From positions 310,001 through 374,000 of the forward strand of contig NZ_JAJITD010000001.1 of NCBI RefSeq assembly GCF_020880815.1: 64,000 nucleotides of DNA. Direction: 5' to 3'. Each line of letters starts with the position of its first letter. Positions within the stretch are counted from its first letter, which is position 1. The position numbers and the translations under genes are program-made. Under the pieces are notes generated by a model. That model worked only from the letters and a program-made list of their open reading frames with translations, did not search any database and had not been told where the DNA came from. Of this stretch, positions 25,291-34,100 are shown one piece after another. Source of the DNA: Paraburkholderia sejongensis. Lineage in GTDB: Bacteria; Pseudomonadota; Gammaproteobacteria; Burkholderiales; Burkholderiaceae.

Positions 25291-26484
25291 TCATTTCGAC
25301 ATCTGCACCGTGTAGAACAGCGACTGCAGTGTCGGTGTGATCTGTTCGAGCGCGCGGTTGAAACGCGCCGATTTCGACACCTGCACGTACACCACGTCCT
25401 TCGGCTGCAGCGTGAACTTGGTCATCAGCATCAGCGCGTCGACCTGGGTCATGTCGAGCTGATAGACGTCCGGGGTCAGCGTCCTGTCGGCACCGCGCAC
25501 CACGTACACGAAGCGCGGGTCGCCGGTCTTCACGTCCAGACTGCCGGCGCCGGTCAGCGCGTCGGCGAGCGTCAGACGGCCGCGGTTCATCGGCAGCGAG
25601 GTCGGCTTGTTCACTTCGCCGAGCACGAACACGCGGCTATTCGAGCGGTCGGGCACGTCGATGATGTCGCCGTCCTCGAGCAGCACGTTCTGCAGCGGGT
25701 TGCCGGTTTCGAGCAGCGCGGCGACGTCGACCGTATAGCGGCGGCCGTTGCGGGTCACGCCGACGTTCTGCAGATCGGCGTCGGGCAGCGCGCCGCCCGC
25801 GCGATTGATCGCGTCGAGCACGGTGAGCGGCGCATCGGTGATCGCTTCGGAGGAGGGCGTGCGCAGATTGCCGGTCACCTGCACCGACTGGCTGTTAAAG
25901 CCCGACACGCGCACGTCGAGCTGAGGATCGCGAATCGTCCGCGACAGCGCTCGGGTCAGCGCTTCCTGCACCTGTTGCGCGCTCTTGCCGACCACCTCGA
26001 GGCGGCCCACGCGCGGAAAGAAGATCGTGCCGTTGCCGGCGACCCGCACCGCGAGGCCACTTTCGCCGCCGCTCGATGAGCTCGCGGCGAGCGGCGTCGC
26101 GCCCTGGGTTTGCGCGGGACCGGGCGACGGACCCACGCTGGCCGGCAACGGCGGCGTGCCGGTCGGGCCGACCCCCAGCGCGCCGGTCAGCTCCGGGTGG
26201 TCCCAGACGATGATCGTCAACTGGTCGCCGATTCCCACGCGGTATTCGTACGCGGCGCGCGTGGCCGGACTCAGACACGACAGCGGACAGGGCGCCGGCA
26301 CGAGCGCCGCGCGTTCCTTGCGGAAATACTCGAGGTCGATCATCTGTACTGGAAACTTCGCCGCGGTCTGCTCGGGAGGCGCCGGCGGTTCGAGTCGTGC
26401 GGTATCCAGATACGGTCCAGGCGCCAGCGAGCAGGCGCAAAGCGATACGGCCGCAAGAGCCGCGGCCATTGTTTTGGTATTCAT
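25291..26484 (-). CDS. Outer-membrane polysaccharide export lipoprotein (Wza/OPX family)
   Basis: The 397-residue protein has a lipoprotein signal peptide ending LCAC (acylated Cys18). A polysaccharide-export domain starts at about residue 78 (YEYRVGIGDQLTIIVWDHPE), followed by SLBB-like repeats (GNLRTPSSEAITDAPLTVLD; GEVNKPTSLPMNRGRLTLAD). It forms the outer-membrane channel through which EPS exits. AAGGA precedes the start. It sits 46 bases upstream of the BY-kinase gene in the same operon. Confidence 0.94.
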   Translation of the reverse strand: MNTKTMAAALAAVSLCACSLAPGPYLDTARLEPPAPPEQTAAKFPVQMIDLEYFRKERAALVPAPCPLSCLSPATRAAYEYRVGIGDQLTIIVWDHPELTGALGVGPTGTPPLPASVGPSPGPAQTQGATPLAASSSSGGESGLAVRVAGNGTIFFPRVGRLEVVGKSAQQVQEALTRALSRTIRDPQLDVRVSGFNSQSVQVTGNLRTPSSEAITDAPLTVLDAINRAGGALPDADLQNVGVTRNGRRYTVDVAALLETGNPLQNVLLEDGDIIDVPDRSNSRVFVLGEVNKPTSLPMNRGRLTLADALTGAGSLDVKTGDPRFVYVVRGADRTLTPDVYQLDMTQVDALMLMTKFTLQPKDVVYVQVSKSARFNRALEQITPTLQSLFYTVQMSK

Positions 26485-26526
26485 TGTTACGGTCCTTCAG
26501 AAAGCGGCGTCGAGAATCCCCCCGGT

Positions 26527-27480
26527 TTAACGCACCGCTTCCTGCCAAGCTCCGCGCATCGCGCGTAAACCGACTCGCCATTTGCGAAGCGACAGCGCGA
26601 GCCCGCCGCGCTCGAAGCCGAGCGACAACGCGCGCAGGAACCCCGGGTCCGCGCGATCGCCGATCAGCGTCGAGTACACGACGAACGCCCAGCGACCGGC
26701 CGGGCTCAGGTGTTCGCACATGATGAGTCGAAGATTGAATGACGCGTTGTAGAACGCCGCGTCGTTAAATGAGTAGCGCTGGTCTTCGTCGCCGCGCACG
26801 GCGGGGAAGTGTTCGACCAGCAAGGCCGGGTCGTAGACGAGGGTCCAGCCGCGCCCGCGCACGTCGAGACTGAACGCCATCTCGCAGTGCACCTGCGCGC
26901 CGGTGCCGCGCAGCCGCGCGTCGAAGCGCAACGCGCCGATCGCGTCGCGGCGAAACGCCATGTTCACGCCTTTGAGCACCTGGACTTCGCGGGCCGCGCC
27001 GTGACCGATATGGTGATTGCCGATCGTGCGGCCATACCAGCGCACGAGGCCGACCGTCGGCTTGCGGCCTTCGAGAATGCGGCCGCGTTCGTGCACGATG
27101 TCGCGCCCGCCGATGCCGCCGAGTGTCGGATTCTGTTTGAAGGCCTGGGCGATGCGCGCGATCCAGTCGCGATGCGGCGCGGCGTCGTCGTCGGTGAAGC
27201 ACAGCACGTCGCCGCTCGCGCTTTCGATGCCCAGGTTGTACGCGGCCACCACGCCGGGCCGCTGCACCAGCACCACGCAGCGGCGCGGCTCGGGGCGACT
27301 CGCCTCGCGCGTGCGCAGCCAGTCGAGGGTCGCGTAATCGTCGTGGCGCGCGACCACGATCACTTCATCGGCGCGCCGCTGCTGCGCGTCGAGCGCGGCG
27401 AGGCAGCGGGCGAGATCGGCGGTACGACGGTAAGTTGGAACGATGACAGAAACTCTCAACTGCGACTTCCGAAGCGGCAT
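26527..27480 (-). CDS. Glycosyltransferase family 2
   Basis: The 317-residue GT-A enzyme opens with SVIVPTYRRTADLARCLAAL and has the metal-binding FTDDDAAPHRDW motif (about residues 93-104), typical inverting family 2. It would add one sugar of the repeat unit at the cytoplasmic membrane. The ATG follows the stop codon of the upstream sugar-phosphate transferase after 2 bases, so the two are translationally linked. Confidence 0.9.
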   Translation of the reverse strand: MPLRKSQLRVSVIVPTYRRTADLARCLAALDAQQRRADEVIVVARHDDYATLDWLRTREASRPEPRRCVVLVQRPGVVAAYNLGIESASGDVLCFTDDDAAPHRDWIARIAQAFKQNPTLGGIGGRDIVHERGRILEGRKPTVGLVRWYGRTIGNHHIGHGAAREVQVLKGVNMAFRRDAIGALRFDARLRGTGAQVHCEMAFSLDVRGRGWTLVYDPALLVEHFPAVRGDEDQRYSFNDAAFYNASFNLRLIMCEHLSPAGRWAFVVYSTLIGDRADPGFLRALSLGFERGGLALSLRKWRVGLRAMRGAWQEAVR

Positions 27481-27482
27481 GG

Positions 27483-28904
27483 TCAGAATGCGTTACGGCC
27501 CACAAAGCCCTTGAAGATCGTCAGGAAGACGATTTTCATGTCGAACCAGAATGACCAGTTATGAATGTAGAAGAGATCGAACTTCACGCGCGCTTCCATT
27601 TTTTCGACCTTGGTGGTCGCGCCGCGATAGCCGTTGACCTGGGCCCAGCCGGTGATGCCGGGCTTGATCCGGTAGCGGTGCATGTAGCCGTACACCTGAT
27701 CCTTGTACAGATCGTCGTGTTCGAGCGCATGCGGGCGCGGGCCGACCACCGACATCTGGCCGAGCAGCACGTTCAGGAATTGCGGCAGCTCGTCGAGGCT
27801 GGTGCGGCGCATGAACTTGCCGAGCTTCGTCACGCGCGAGTCGTTGCGGGTTGCCTGGGTGACCTGACCATGTGCTTCCTGATGCACGCTCATCGAGCGG
27901 AACTTGTAGATGCCGAACGGCCGGCCGTCGACCCCCTTGCGGATCTGCCGGAAGAACACCGGGCCCGGCGAGGTCAGCTTGATGCCGAGCGCGAGTACCA
28001 CGAACACCGGCGCGAGCAGCAGCAGCGCAAACGCGGCGAATAGCCGGTCGAACATCAGCTTCGGCCACATCTGCGGCGGCGAGAACGGCGTCGCGGACAG
28101 GTTCAGCGTCGGCAGACCGACCACATCGACGATCGTGTGATTGAACAGCGACAGGCTGCGCACGTCCGGAATGAAACGCAGATTGACGAAGTCGTCGCGG
28201 AACGTGCGCGTGAAGCGGTAGATCGTGCGCTCCTCGGACAACGGCAACGCGAGCCACACTTCGTTGACGCGTTCGTTGCGAACCTTCGCGGCGAACGCCT
28301 TCAGATCGGTGAGCACCGGCAGGCGCGTGAGTTGTGCGCAATATGGCGCGCCATATTGCGCGCCGTATTGTGCAGCATACGCGTCGTGGCCTTGCACGCT
28401 GGTGTCGAATACGCACACGGGCTTGAAGCCGGCATCGGCCGCATGCTCGAGATGCGCGAGCAGCGTGCGCGCGAAGCCCGGCGCGCCGACGATCGCAACC
28501 GTGCGCGCATTGATGCCGCGGCGGCGCAACGAGCGCAGCACCGCGTGCGTCACGCAGCGCGCGGCGATTAGCAGCACGCCGGAAATCAGCGTCGAATAGC
28601 CGAACCACAGCCGTGAGACCGCATCCATCCGATGCAGCGTGAAGGCCAGCACCAGCGAGGTCGCGGCCACCGTCAGCCATGCTGCGGCGAGCCGCGCGAG
28701 CACCGGCGCGAGCGCCTTGCCGCGCCAGGTTTCATAGACGCCGAAGCCCGGAAACAGCAACAGCACGAGCACGCAGTTGAACGCGATCAGCAGGCGCTCG
28801 GTGTCGGATAACGCAATCGGTGTCGAGAAACGCATCCAATAGGCGAGCAACCCGCCCGCCACCACGAAGAGTGCGTCGAGACATCGCGCAGTATTCCTGA
28901 ACAT
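27483..28904 (-). CDS. Undecaprenyl-phosphate sugar-phosphate transferase (WcaJ/BceB type)
   Basis: The 473-residue polyisoprenyl-phosphate hexose-1-phosphate transferase primes EPS repeat-unit assembly. Four N-terminal hydrophobic segments (to about residue 125) precede a Rossmann-like region. The catalytic Bac_transf domain follows: KLTSPGPVFFRQIRKGVDGR, FGIYKFRSM and RTSLDELPQFLNVLLG with the catalytic Asp-Glu. Near residue 180 there is an unusual AQYGAQYGAPYCAQ insertion encoded by a 26-base palindrome. The donor is probably UDP-glucose by family analogy. Confidence 0.93.
   Translation of the reverse strand: MFRNTARCLDALFVVAGGLLAYWMRFSTPIALSDTERLLIAFNCVLVLLLFPGFGVYETWRGKALAPVLARLAAAWLTVAATSLVLAFTLHRMDAVSRLWFGYSTLISGVLLIAARCVTHAVLRSLRRRGINARTVAIVGAPGFARTLLAHLEHAADAGFKPVCVFDTSVQGHDAYAAQYGAQYGAPYCAQLTRLPVLTDLKAFAAKVRNERVNEVWLALPLSEERTIYRFTRTFRDDFVNLRFIPDVRSLSLFNHTIVDVVGLPTLNLSATPFSPPQMWPKLMFDRLFAAFALLLLAPVFVVLALGIKLTSPGPVFFRQIRKGVDGRPFGIYKFRSMSVHQEAHGQVTQATRNDSRVTKLGKFMRRTSLDELPQFLNVLLGQMSVVGPRPHALEHDDLYKDQVYGYMHRYRIKPGITGWAQVNGYRGATTKVEKMEARVKFDLFYIHNWSFWFDMKIVFLTIFKGFVGRNAF
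28336..28361. repeat. 26-base perfect palindrome inside the sugar transferase gene
   Basis: The sequence from GCGCAATATGGCG through CGCCATATTGCGC reads the same on both strands over 26 bases, centred on GGCGCGCC. It lies in a tandem-repeat patch encoding AQYGAQYGAPY. Confidence 0.85.
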
Positions 28905-28949
28905 ATTCGAATGAACCCCGGTAATCGAATGGTGCGCAGCCTGACGGTC

Positions 28950-29684
28950 TTATTCGACGGTCTCGGCCTGGCGCAGACGCGGCAGCAGCCGATCGAACTC
29001 GCGCTTGACGAGGCCGTAGCATTCGCACGCGCGGGCTTCGAGGCCCTTGCGGTCGAGCACCTTGATATGGCCGCGGCTGTGATGGATCAGCCCTTCGTCG
29101 TGCAGCTTGCCGGCCGCTTCGGTGATGCCCTCGCGGCGCACGCCGAGCATGTCGGCGATCAGTTGCTGGGTGACCGTCAGATCGTTCGATGCGACCCGGT
29201 CCACTTCGATCAGCAGCCAGCGGCACAGCTGCTTGTTCAGCGCATGGTGACGATTGCAGGCGGCGGTTTGCGCGACCTGGGTCAGCAGCGCGTGCATGTA
29301 CAGCAGCATCAGACGGCGCAGGAAGTCCGAGCGGGCGAACTGCTGCTTGAGCGCCTGCGCGCTCATCCGGTACGCGAAGCCCGCGCATTGCACCTGCACG
29401 CGGTTCGGCATGGTTTCGCCGCCGGTCAGCACCGGCACGCCGGTCATCCCTTCGCGGCCGACCGCGGCGATCTCGACCGAACTGCCGTCTTCCATCGTCG
29501 AGAGCATCGAGATGATCGCGGTGGTCGGGAAGTACACGTGATGGATGCGTTGACCGGAGTCGCACAACAGCTGCTCGGTGCGCAGGTGAACCAGTTCGAG
29601 ATGAGGGGCCAGCGCCTGCCATTCGTGCGACGGCAGTGCGCCTAGCAGATGGTTACCGTGCAGATCGGATTGAAGTGTCAACAT
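28950..29684 (-). CDS. Crp/Fnr-family transcriptional regulator
   Basis: The 244-residue protein has a cyclic-nucleotide-binding-like beta-barrel (LLCDSGQRIHHVYFPTTAII, about residues 38-57) and a C-terminal winged helix (LTVTQQLIADMLGVRREGIT, about 170-189). The cAMP-binding Arg/Ser pocket is not conserved and no Fe-S cysteine cluster is evident. The start at 29684 is set by AGGA 7 nt upstream; upstream in-frame sequence looks non-coding. As the first gene of the export operon it probably controls EPS expression. Confidence 0.9.
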   Translation of the reverse strand: MLTLQSDLHGNHLLGALPSHEWQALAPHLELVHLRTEQLLCDSGQRIHHVYFPTTAIISMLSTMEDGSSVEIAAVGREGMTGVPVLTGGETMPNRVQVQCAGFAYRMSAQALKQQFARSDFLRRLMLLYMHALLTQVAQTAACNRHHALNKQLCRWLLIEVDRVASNDLTVTQQLIADMLGVRREGITEAAGKLHDEGLIHHSRGHIKVLDRKGLEARACECYGLVKREFDRLLPRLRQAETVE

Positions 29685-30318
29685 GATCGGTCCTCGCATG
29701 CGAGCCGCGCGTCGCGCGTCGCTCTGATTCTTTGATCCGATGCCCGGTCCCCACGGCTCGCTGCCTGGCGAGCAGCGAAGAGGAACAGGATCGGCCCCGT
29801 ATCGGCCTGTATGCCGCCGCCGTTGTCGTAGCGCAGGTTTGCGGCAGCAGGTTGTGCGGACAACTAATAGCGAGGACCGTGCCAAGGTTAGGGAAAACGC
29901 GTGCTGGTGCGGTGCAGCGTGCGAAGCGCCGGTTCGTCGGGCAGCGAAAGAGCGCTTTTTGTTTCACTTCTGCACACCCCCCCAGGCGGGGCAATGCATC
30001 GGATGAAAACTCCGGGTTCGCCGCGGACCCTTGAATAACGGGCCTGACGGCGAAAAAGCGGGGGGCCGTCGAACCTGTCTCAGAATTGAAATTGCCGTCG
30101 CATGCACGTTTTAGTGCGCTCTTCGTCAGGTGCCGGAAATGATTCAGAAGTGTTAAACCCTGCGCGGGCGCGGTCTTCGCGAGGCCTGTGCGCAGGGCCT
30201 CGCGCGCAGGCCGAAAGTTGCCTGCGCGCCAACACTCGTTTAACAGAACGGGCATAAAAGTTCGCGCGCCGCGAGCTTCTATGCGCTTCGCGCGAATGCG
30301 ACTAGTCGCGAATGACCA
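29685..30318. other. Gene-free leader between the GH2 gene and the Crp/Fnr operon
   Basis: A 634-base region with no convincing gene, the longest in the EPS locus. It contains an 8-bp inverted repeat (GCGAGGCC 30179-30186 with GGCCTCGC 30196-30203) and must hold the promoter for the minus-strand export operon. I see no clear sigma-70 or sigma-54 promoter. Confidence 0.45.
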
Positions 30319-33024
30319 CTAGCCGTAATAAATGGCCGATAACGCATTGAGCGCGCGGACCTCGCCGGATGGACGCGGGGATGTTTCATCATCGTTAGAT
30401 CGCGCAAGCGGGTTCGCTGGCCGCGCATACGGCAGCAGCGTAACGACACAGCGACGCTCGGGCGCGAGATGAAACCAGTCGCGCGCGGCGCGATAGCGCG
30501 GATCGACGATGTGCACGAAACGCGCGAAGCGTTTCGTTTCGAGTGTGAGCTGCCAGTGACCCGTCTCGGCGTTGTGCTCGACGCTAATCGTCATACCGAG
30601 GTCATGACGTTCGCGCACGTGCCGCTCGGGCAGATGAAACGCTTCGGCCACCACCGCGCCGCTCGCCGCATCGCGCAGCGTCGCGATCGTCACGTCGTGC
30701 GTGCGCGGGCCGAAGCGGTACGCGTGGGTGAAGTCGAAGAACTGGCCGAGCAGCGCGGCCGCGCTCACGCGCTGCATGCTGTGCGGCGCGAGTTCGACCG
30801 GGCGCCGCGCGGACACCACCTTGACGCTGCCGTCGCGCAGACACAGCAGTTCGAGTTCGCCGCCAAACGTTTGCGGGCGTTCATTGATCAGCTGAATATC
30901 GAGGCCGTTCAGCCCTTCGTCGGTGAAGCCGACCTGCAGCGGCCGCAGCGCGTTCGCGAAGCCGTGCAGCGCGCTCTTGGGGCGCCCGCACGCGTCGATC
31001 AGACCCCAGCCCGCGCCCGCGCGTAGATCCTGCATCTGCCACACGAGGCCGCCGCCGCACGACGAACCGGCGCGGCGCCACTCGGCGAACACGTCGCCGA
31101 TCACGTCGGCGACAACCGCGCGCGACAGCTCCAGATAGCGTGGCGGGTCGTCGTAGCGCAGCCGCGCCGGCTCGACGCCGTACAGCGTCTGCAGATAGTG
31201 GTCGCGCACGTCGTCGAAATCCCAGCCCGCGCCCGGGTCGCGCGGCACGGCCGCTTTCCAGCGCGGATCGTGGACGTGGAGCGTGCCGAGCGCATCGTGC
31301 AGCGTCGCGTCGTCAGGCACGTTGGCGAACGCCAGACACTCGGCGGCGAAACGCACCTGGGCGCGGCGCGCATCCTCCAGCGGGCGCTGATACGCGCCGA
31401 CCCCGTAGTAGTGCGTAATGCCCGCGTTAGTCGAAAACGGCCACGCGCCGCCGGACGGCGAGTTGCTCACGTACGGCACGTCCGCGCGCTCGCGGGCGAC
31501 CAGCGCGGGCAGCAGTTCGGTAAATAGCGGCTGCGTGCGCCGCGCTTCGGGCAGGCCGAACATCGCCGCCTGCTGGTCGACCTCGCTGCCGCCGCACAGC
31601 ACCGCGAGCGCCGCGAAACGCCGCGTGCGCGCGAGAAACTGGCTGGCCTCGCGCTCGATCAGTGCGCTGAACGCGGTGTCGCTCGGATAGTCGAAATTGG
31701 CCAGCGCAAAGTCCTGCCAGATCAGTACGCCGTATTCGTCGGCCAGTGCATAAAACAGGTCGGACTCGTACAGCATCGTGCCGCCGACGCGCAGCATGTT
31801 CATGCCGGCCGCGCGCGCAAGCTCGAAGGTGTCGCGCAATTGCGCTTCGCTGCCGGTCAGCGTGACGAGATCGGCGCTGGTCCAGCAGGCGCCGCGGCAG
31901 AACACCGGCACGCCGTTCACGCGCAACGCGAAGCCCTCGCCATCGGCGCCACGCTCCACTTCGATCTGACGAAAGCCGATCGAACCGAGCGGATGCGAGT
32001 TGAGCGTGCCGTCGTCATCGAGCTGTAACGTCAGAGGATAGAGCGTCGGTTCGCCGTGGGTGTGGGGCCACCAGCGTTGCGCCTGCGGCACGCGTACTTC
32101 GCCGCGCAATGTGTACGGATCGTCCCACTGCAACGACGCGGATGCGTCGCCGCAAAAAAATCTTGCGCGGCACGCGCGGAGATCGTGCGGATACGCGAAA
32201 CGTAACGTCAACGAAACAGCCCCGTCTTCGCGCTCGATCCGGCTGGTCAGATCAATCGAGTCGAACGCGTGCGGCGCGTCGCCCAGTATCTCGATCGGGC
32301 GCCACGGACCGACCGGCTGGATCGGCGGACACCAACCGGGCATATGGCCGAGCAGCGTCGTACGCAGATTGCGAAGCGTCGGCGGCGTGACGAGCCGCGG
32401 GCGCCAGCGCGCGCGCGAGCGTTTGGCCGCCAACGCCGGCGTCAAGGACCGGAAGCACAGTGCGAGCGTCGTTTCGCCATTCAGTTCGATGTCCAGATCA
32501 TGCGCGACGAACATCGATTCACAATCGAAACGTTTGACGCCGTCGAGCCACACTTCGGCAAGCGTCGCGAGGCCATGAAAGCGCAAGCGGCGCGGCCCGT
32601 GACCGTTCAGTGTGACGCGATACCAGTGATCGTCGAACGCGAGCGGCGGCGGATTGTTCACGTCGAGCAGACCGGCCGCGCGGCGCGCGCCCGCCACCGT
32701 GCCGGGCACTTGCGCGGCGAGCCAGCCGTGTTCGGGCAATTCAGCGGGCGACGCATACGCGTGCGCCGGTGTGCTCAGGCACTGCCAGCCGCTGTCGACC
32801 GGTTGCGGCCACCACGACCGGGCGGCGGGTGCGGTGGTGGCGGTGGTTGCATTCGCAACCATCCGCGCGGTGCCGGGCTGGGGGGAAGGTGTTGCGGGAA
32901 GGCTGGCGGTCGCGGCGGGGCGGCTCGTGCCGCCATCGTCGGGCGCCGGAGCGAGAGTCGATACATCCACGGCGGGTTCCTGAAGGACGCACGCGCGGCC
33001 GGGGCCGCGCGCGTCGAGCGTCAA
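30319..33024 (-). CDS. Glycoside hydrolase family 2 (beta-mannosidase-like)
   Basis: The 901-residue protein is a GH2-type enzyme: an N-terminal sugar-binding domain (LRFHGLATLAEVWLDG), an immunoglobulin-like domain, then a TIM barrel with NMLRVGGTMLYESDLFYALA and YGVLIWQDFALANFDYP. The acid/base Glu is in CGGSEVDQ (about residue 480) and the probable nucleophile Glu is in RFAAECLAF (about 560). It lacks a signal peptide, so it is probably cytoplasmic. Its ATG overlaps the DUF1839 stop codon by 4 bases, making it the last gene of the carrier-protein operon. The exact sugar is unknown. Confidence 0.85.
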   Translation of the reverse strand: MTLDARGPGRACVLQEPAVDVSTLAPAPDDGGTSRPAATASLPATPSPQPGTARMVANATTATTAPAARSWWPQPVDSGWQCLSTPAHAYASPAELPEHGWLAAQVPGTVAGARRAAGLLDVNNPPPLAFDDHWYRVTLNGHGPRRLRFHGLATLAEVWLDGVKRFDCESMFVAHDLDIELNGETTLALCFRSLTPALAAKRSRARWRPRLVTPPTLRNLRTTLLGHMPGWCPPIQPVGPWRPIEILGDAPHAFDSIDLTSRIEREDGAVSLTLRFAYPHDLRACRARFFCGDASASLQWDDPYTLRGEVRVPQAQRWWPHTHGEPTLYPLTLQLDDDGTLNSHPLGSIGFRQIEVERGADGEGFALRVNGVPVFCRGACWTSADLVTLTGSEAQLRDTFELARAAGMNMLRVGGTMLYESDLFYALADEYGVLIWQDFALANFDYPSDTAFSALIEREASQFLARTRRFAALAVLCGGSEVDQQAAMFGLPEARRTQPLFTELLPALVARERADVPYVSNSPSGGAWPFSTNAGITHYYGVGAYQRPLEDARRAQVRFAAECLAFANVPDDATLHDALGTLHVHDPRWKAAVPRDPGAGWDFDDVRDHYLQTLYGVEPARLRYDDPPRYLELSRAVVADVIGDVFAEWRRAGSSCGGGLVWQMQDLRAGAGWGLIDACGRPKSALHGFANALRPLQVGFTDEGLNGLDIQLINERPQTFGGELELLCLRDGSVKVVSARRPVELAPHSMQRVSAAALLGQFFDFTHAYRFGPRTHDVTIATLRDAASGAVVAEAFHLPERHVRERHDLGMTISVEHNAETGHWQLTLETKRFARFVHIVDPRYRAARDWFHLAPERRCVVTLLPYARPANPLARSNDDETSPRPSGEVRALNALSAIYYG

Positions 33025-34100
33025 CGCACCAGCGCGGCGAGCGCCGGCAGGGTTTTTTCATAGGCGCTTTCGAGCACGTCGAAGCAGTCTTCGCAGGTAT
33101 CGCGGCGGCCGCGCGCGAGCGAGCGGATCAGCCGGAACTGCATCACCATCGACTCCGACGCGATCCGCTGCGCGGCGGCCGGGATCGCCGCCGGAATCTC
33201 GAAGCCCTGCTCGAACAGCCACAGCAGATACTTCGACAGGAACTCGAAGTTCGCGCCGAGCTGGCGCATCAGATTGAAGGAGTACAGATGAAAGTACGCT
33301 TCGTCGCGCTCGAACAGCGTGTCGAGATGAGCCGGAAACGCGGCGCGCCATTGCGAGACCGGATTGACCAGCGGCCGCCGTTCCAGATGCGCGCACAACA
33401 GCTGCGCCGACGCGTCGGCGAGCGCGACGCCGGTGAGCGCGGGACGTGACTGCTTGGCGAACTCGACATACGGAAACAGCAGATCGGGTTGCCCGGCGAA
33501 GCGCGGCAGCTTGCGGAACACGCCGTCGTAGTCCTCGCCGTCGAGCTGGTGATAGCCGGCATTGTGGAAGTAGCCGATCCGGCGCGCGACGATATCGACG
33601 AAGTCGATGCCGATCGTCGTCTTCGGATGCTCGCGGCGATACGAGGTCGAGCGGGTGTCGGGCAGGTAGTAACCGTCTACTTCGACCAGCACCGTATGGC
33701 CGCGCAGCGTCTGCGCGAGCACGCGCGCTTCGAGCGAATCGTAAATCGCGAGTTCCTGCACCTGGATGCCGTACAGCTGTTCCAGATCGTCGAGCGGAAA
33801 CTTGAAGAAGGTGAACTGATCGCCCTCGAAGTCCTGCGTGACGGTGAACGCGAGCGCCGCGCGCGGATCGAGCCCGAAGCCGTGCAGCAGTTCGATCCAT
33901 AGGTCGACGTAGCAGTTGGTTTCCTGCCAGACCCGCTCGCCCTGATGCAGCGCATGCGGTACGTGCTCGCGCAAGCCGGTGCCGAGTGGCGGGATGAACG
34001 CGGCGCTCGCTTGCGGCGCCTCGTTCTTCCCGCCCCCGCGGCGCTGCAGCCCGGCGCTCGCCCACGTGCCGCCGCCAGTCGGTGTCGGCGCTGTACTCAT
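33021..34100 (-). CDS. DUF1839 protein, candidate papain-fold acyl/aminoacyl transferase
   Basis: The 359-residue protein matches the DUF1839 family: QETNCYVDLWIELLHGFGL near residue 60, DFEGDQFTFFKFP near 90-102, and SYRREHPKTTIGIDFVD near 153-169. The conserved Cys63, His158 and Asp166 could form a papain-like triad. The N-terminal layout recalls BtrH, which moves an acyl group from a carrier protein in butirosin synthesis; this link is my inference. The start overlaps the ligase stop by 4 bases (ATGA) and the stop overlaps the GH2 start. Confidence 0.82.
   Translation of the reverse strand: MSTAPTPTGGGTWASAGLQRRGGGKNEAPQASAAFIPPLGTGLREHVPHALHQGERVWQETNCYVDLWIELLHGFGLDPRAALAFTVTQDFEGDQFTFFKFPLDDLEQLYGIQVQELAIYDSLEARVLAQTLRGHTVLVEVDGYYLPDTRSTSYRREHPKTTIGIDFVDIVARRIGYFHNAGYHQLDGEDYDGVFRKLPRFAGQPDLLFPYVEFAKQSRPALTGVALADASAQLLCAHLERRPLVNPVSQWRAAFPAHLDTLFERDEAYFHLYSFNLMRQLGANFEFLSKYLLWLFEQGFEIPAAIPAAAQRIASESMVMQFRLIRSLARGRRDTCEDCFDVLESAYEKTLPALAALVR

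Noticed and set aside
30179..30203. Rho-independent terminator in the gap before the Crp/Fnr gene
   Set aside because: The inverted repeat is perfect but no T-tract follows on either strand; kept only as an inverted repeat within the gap.
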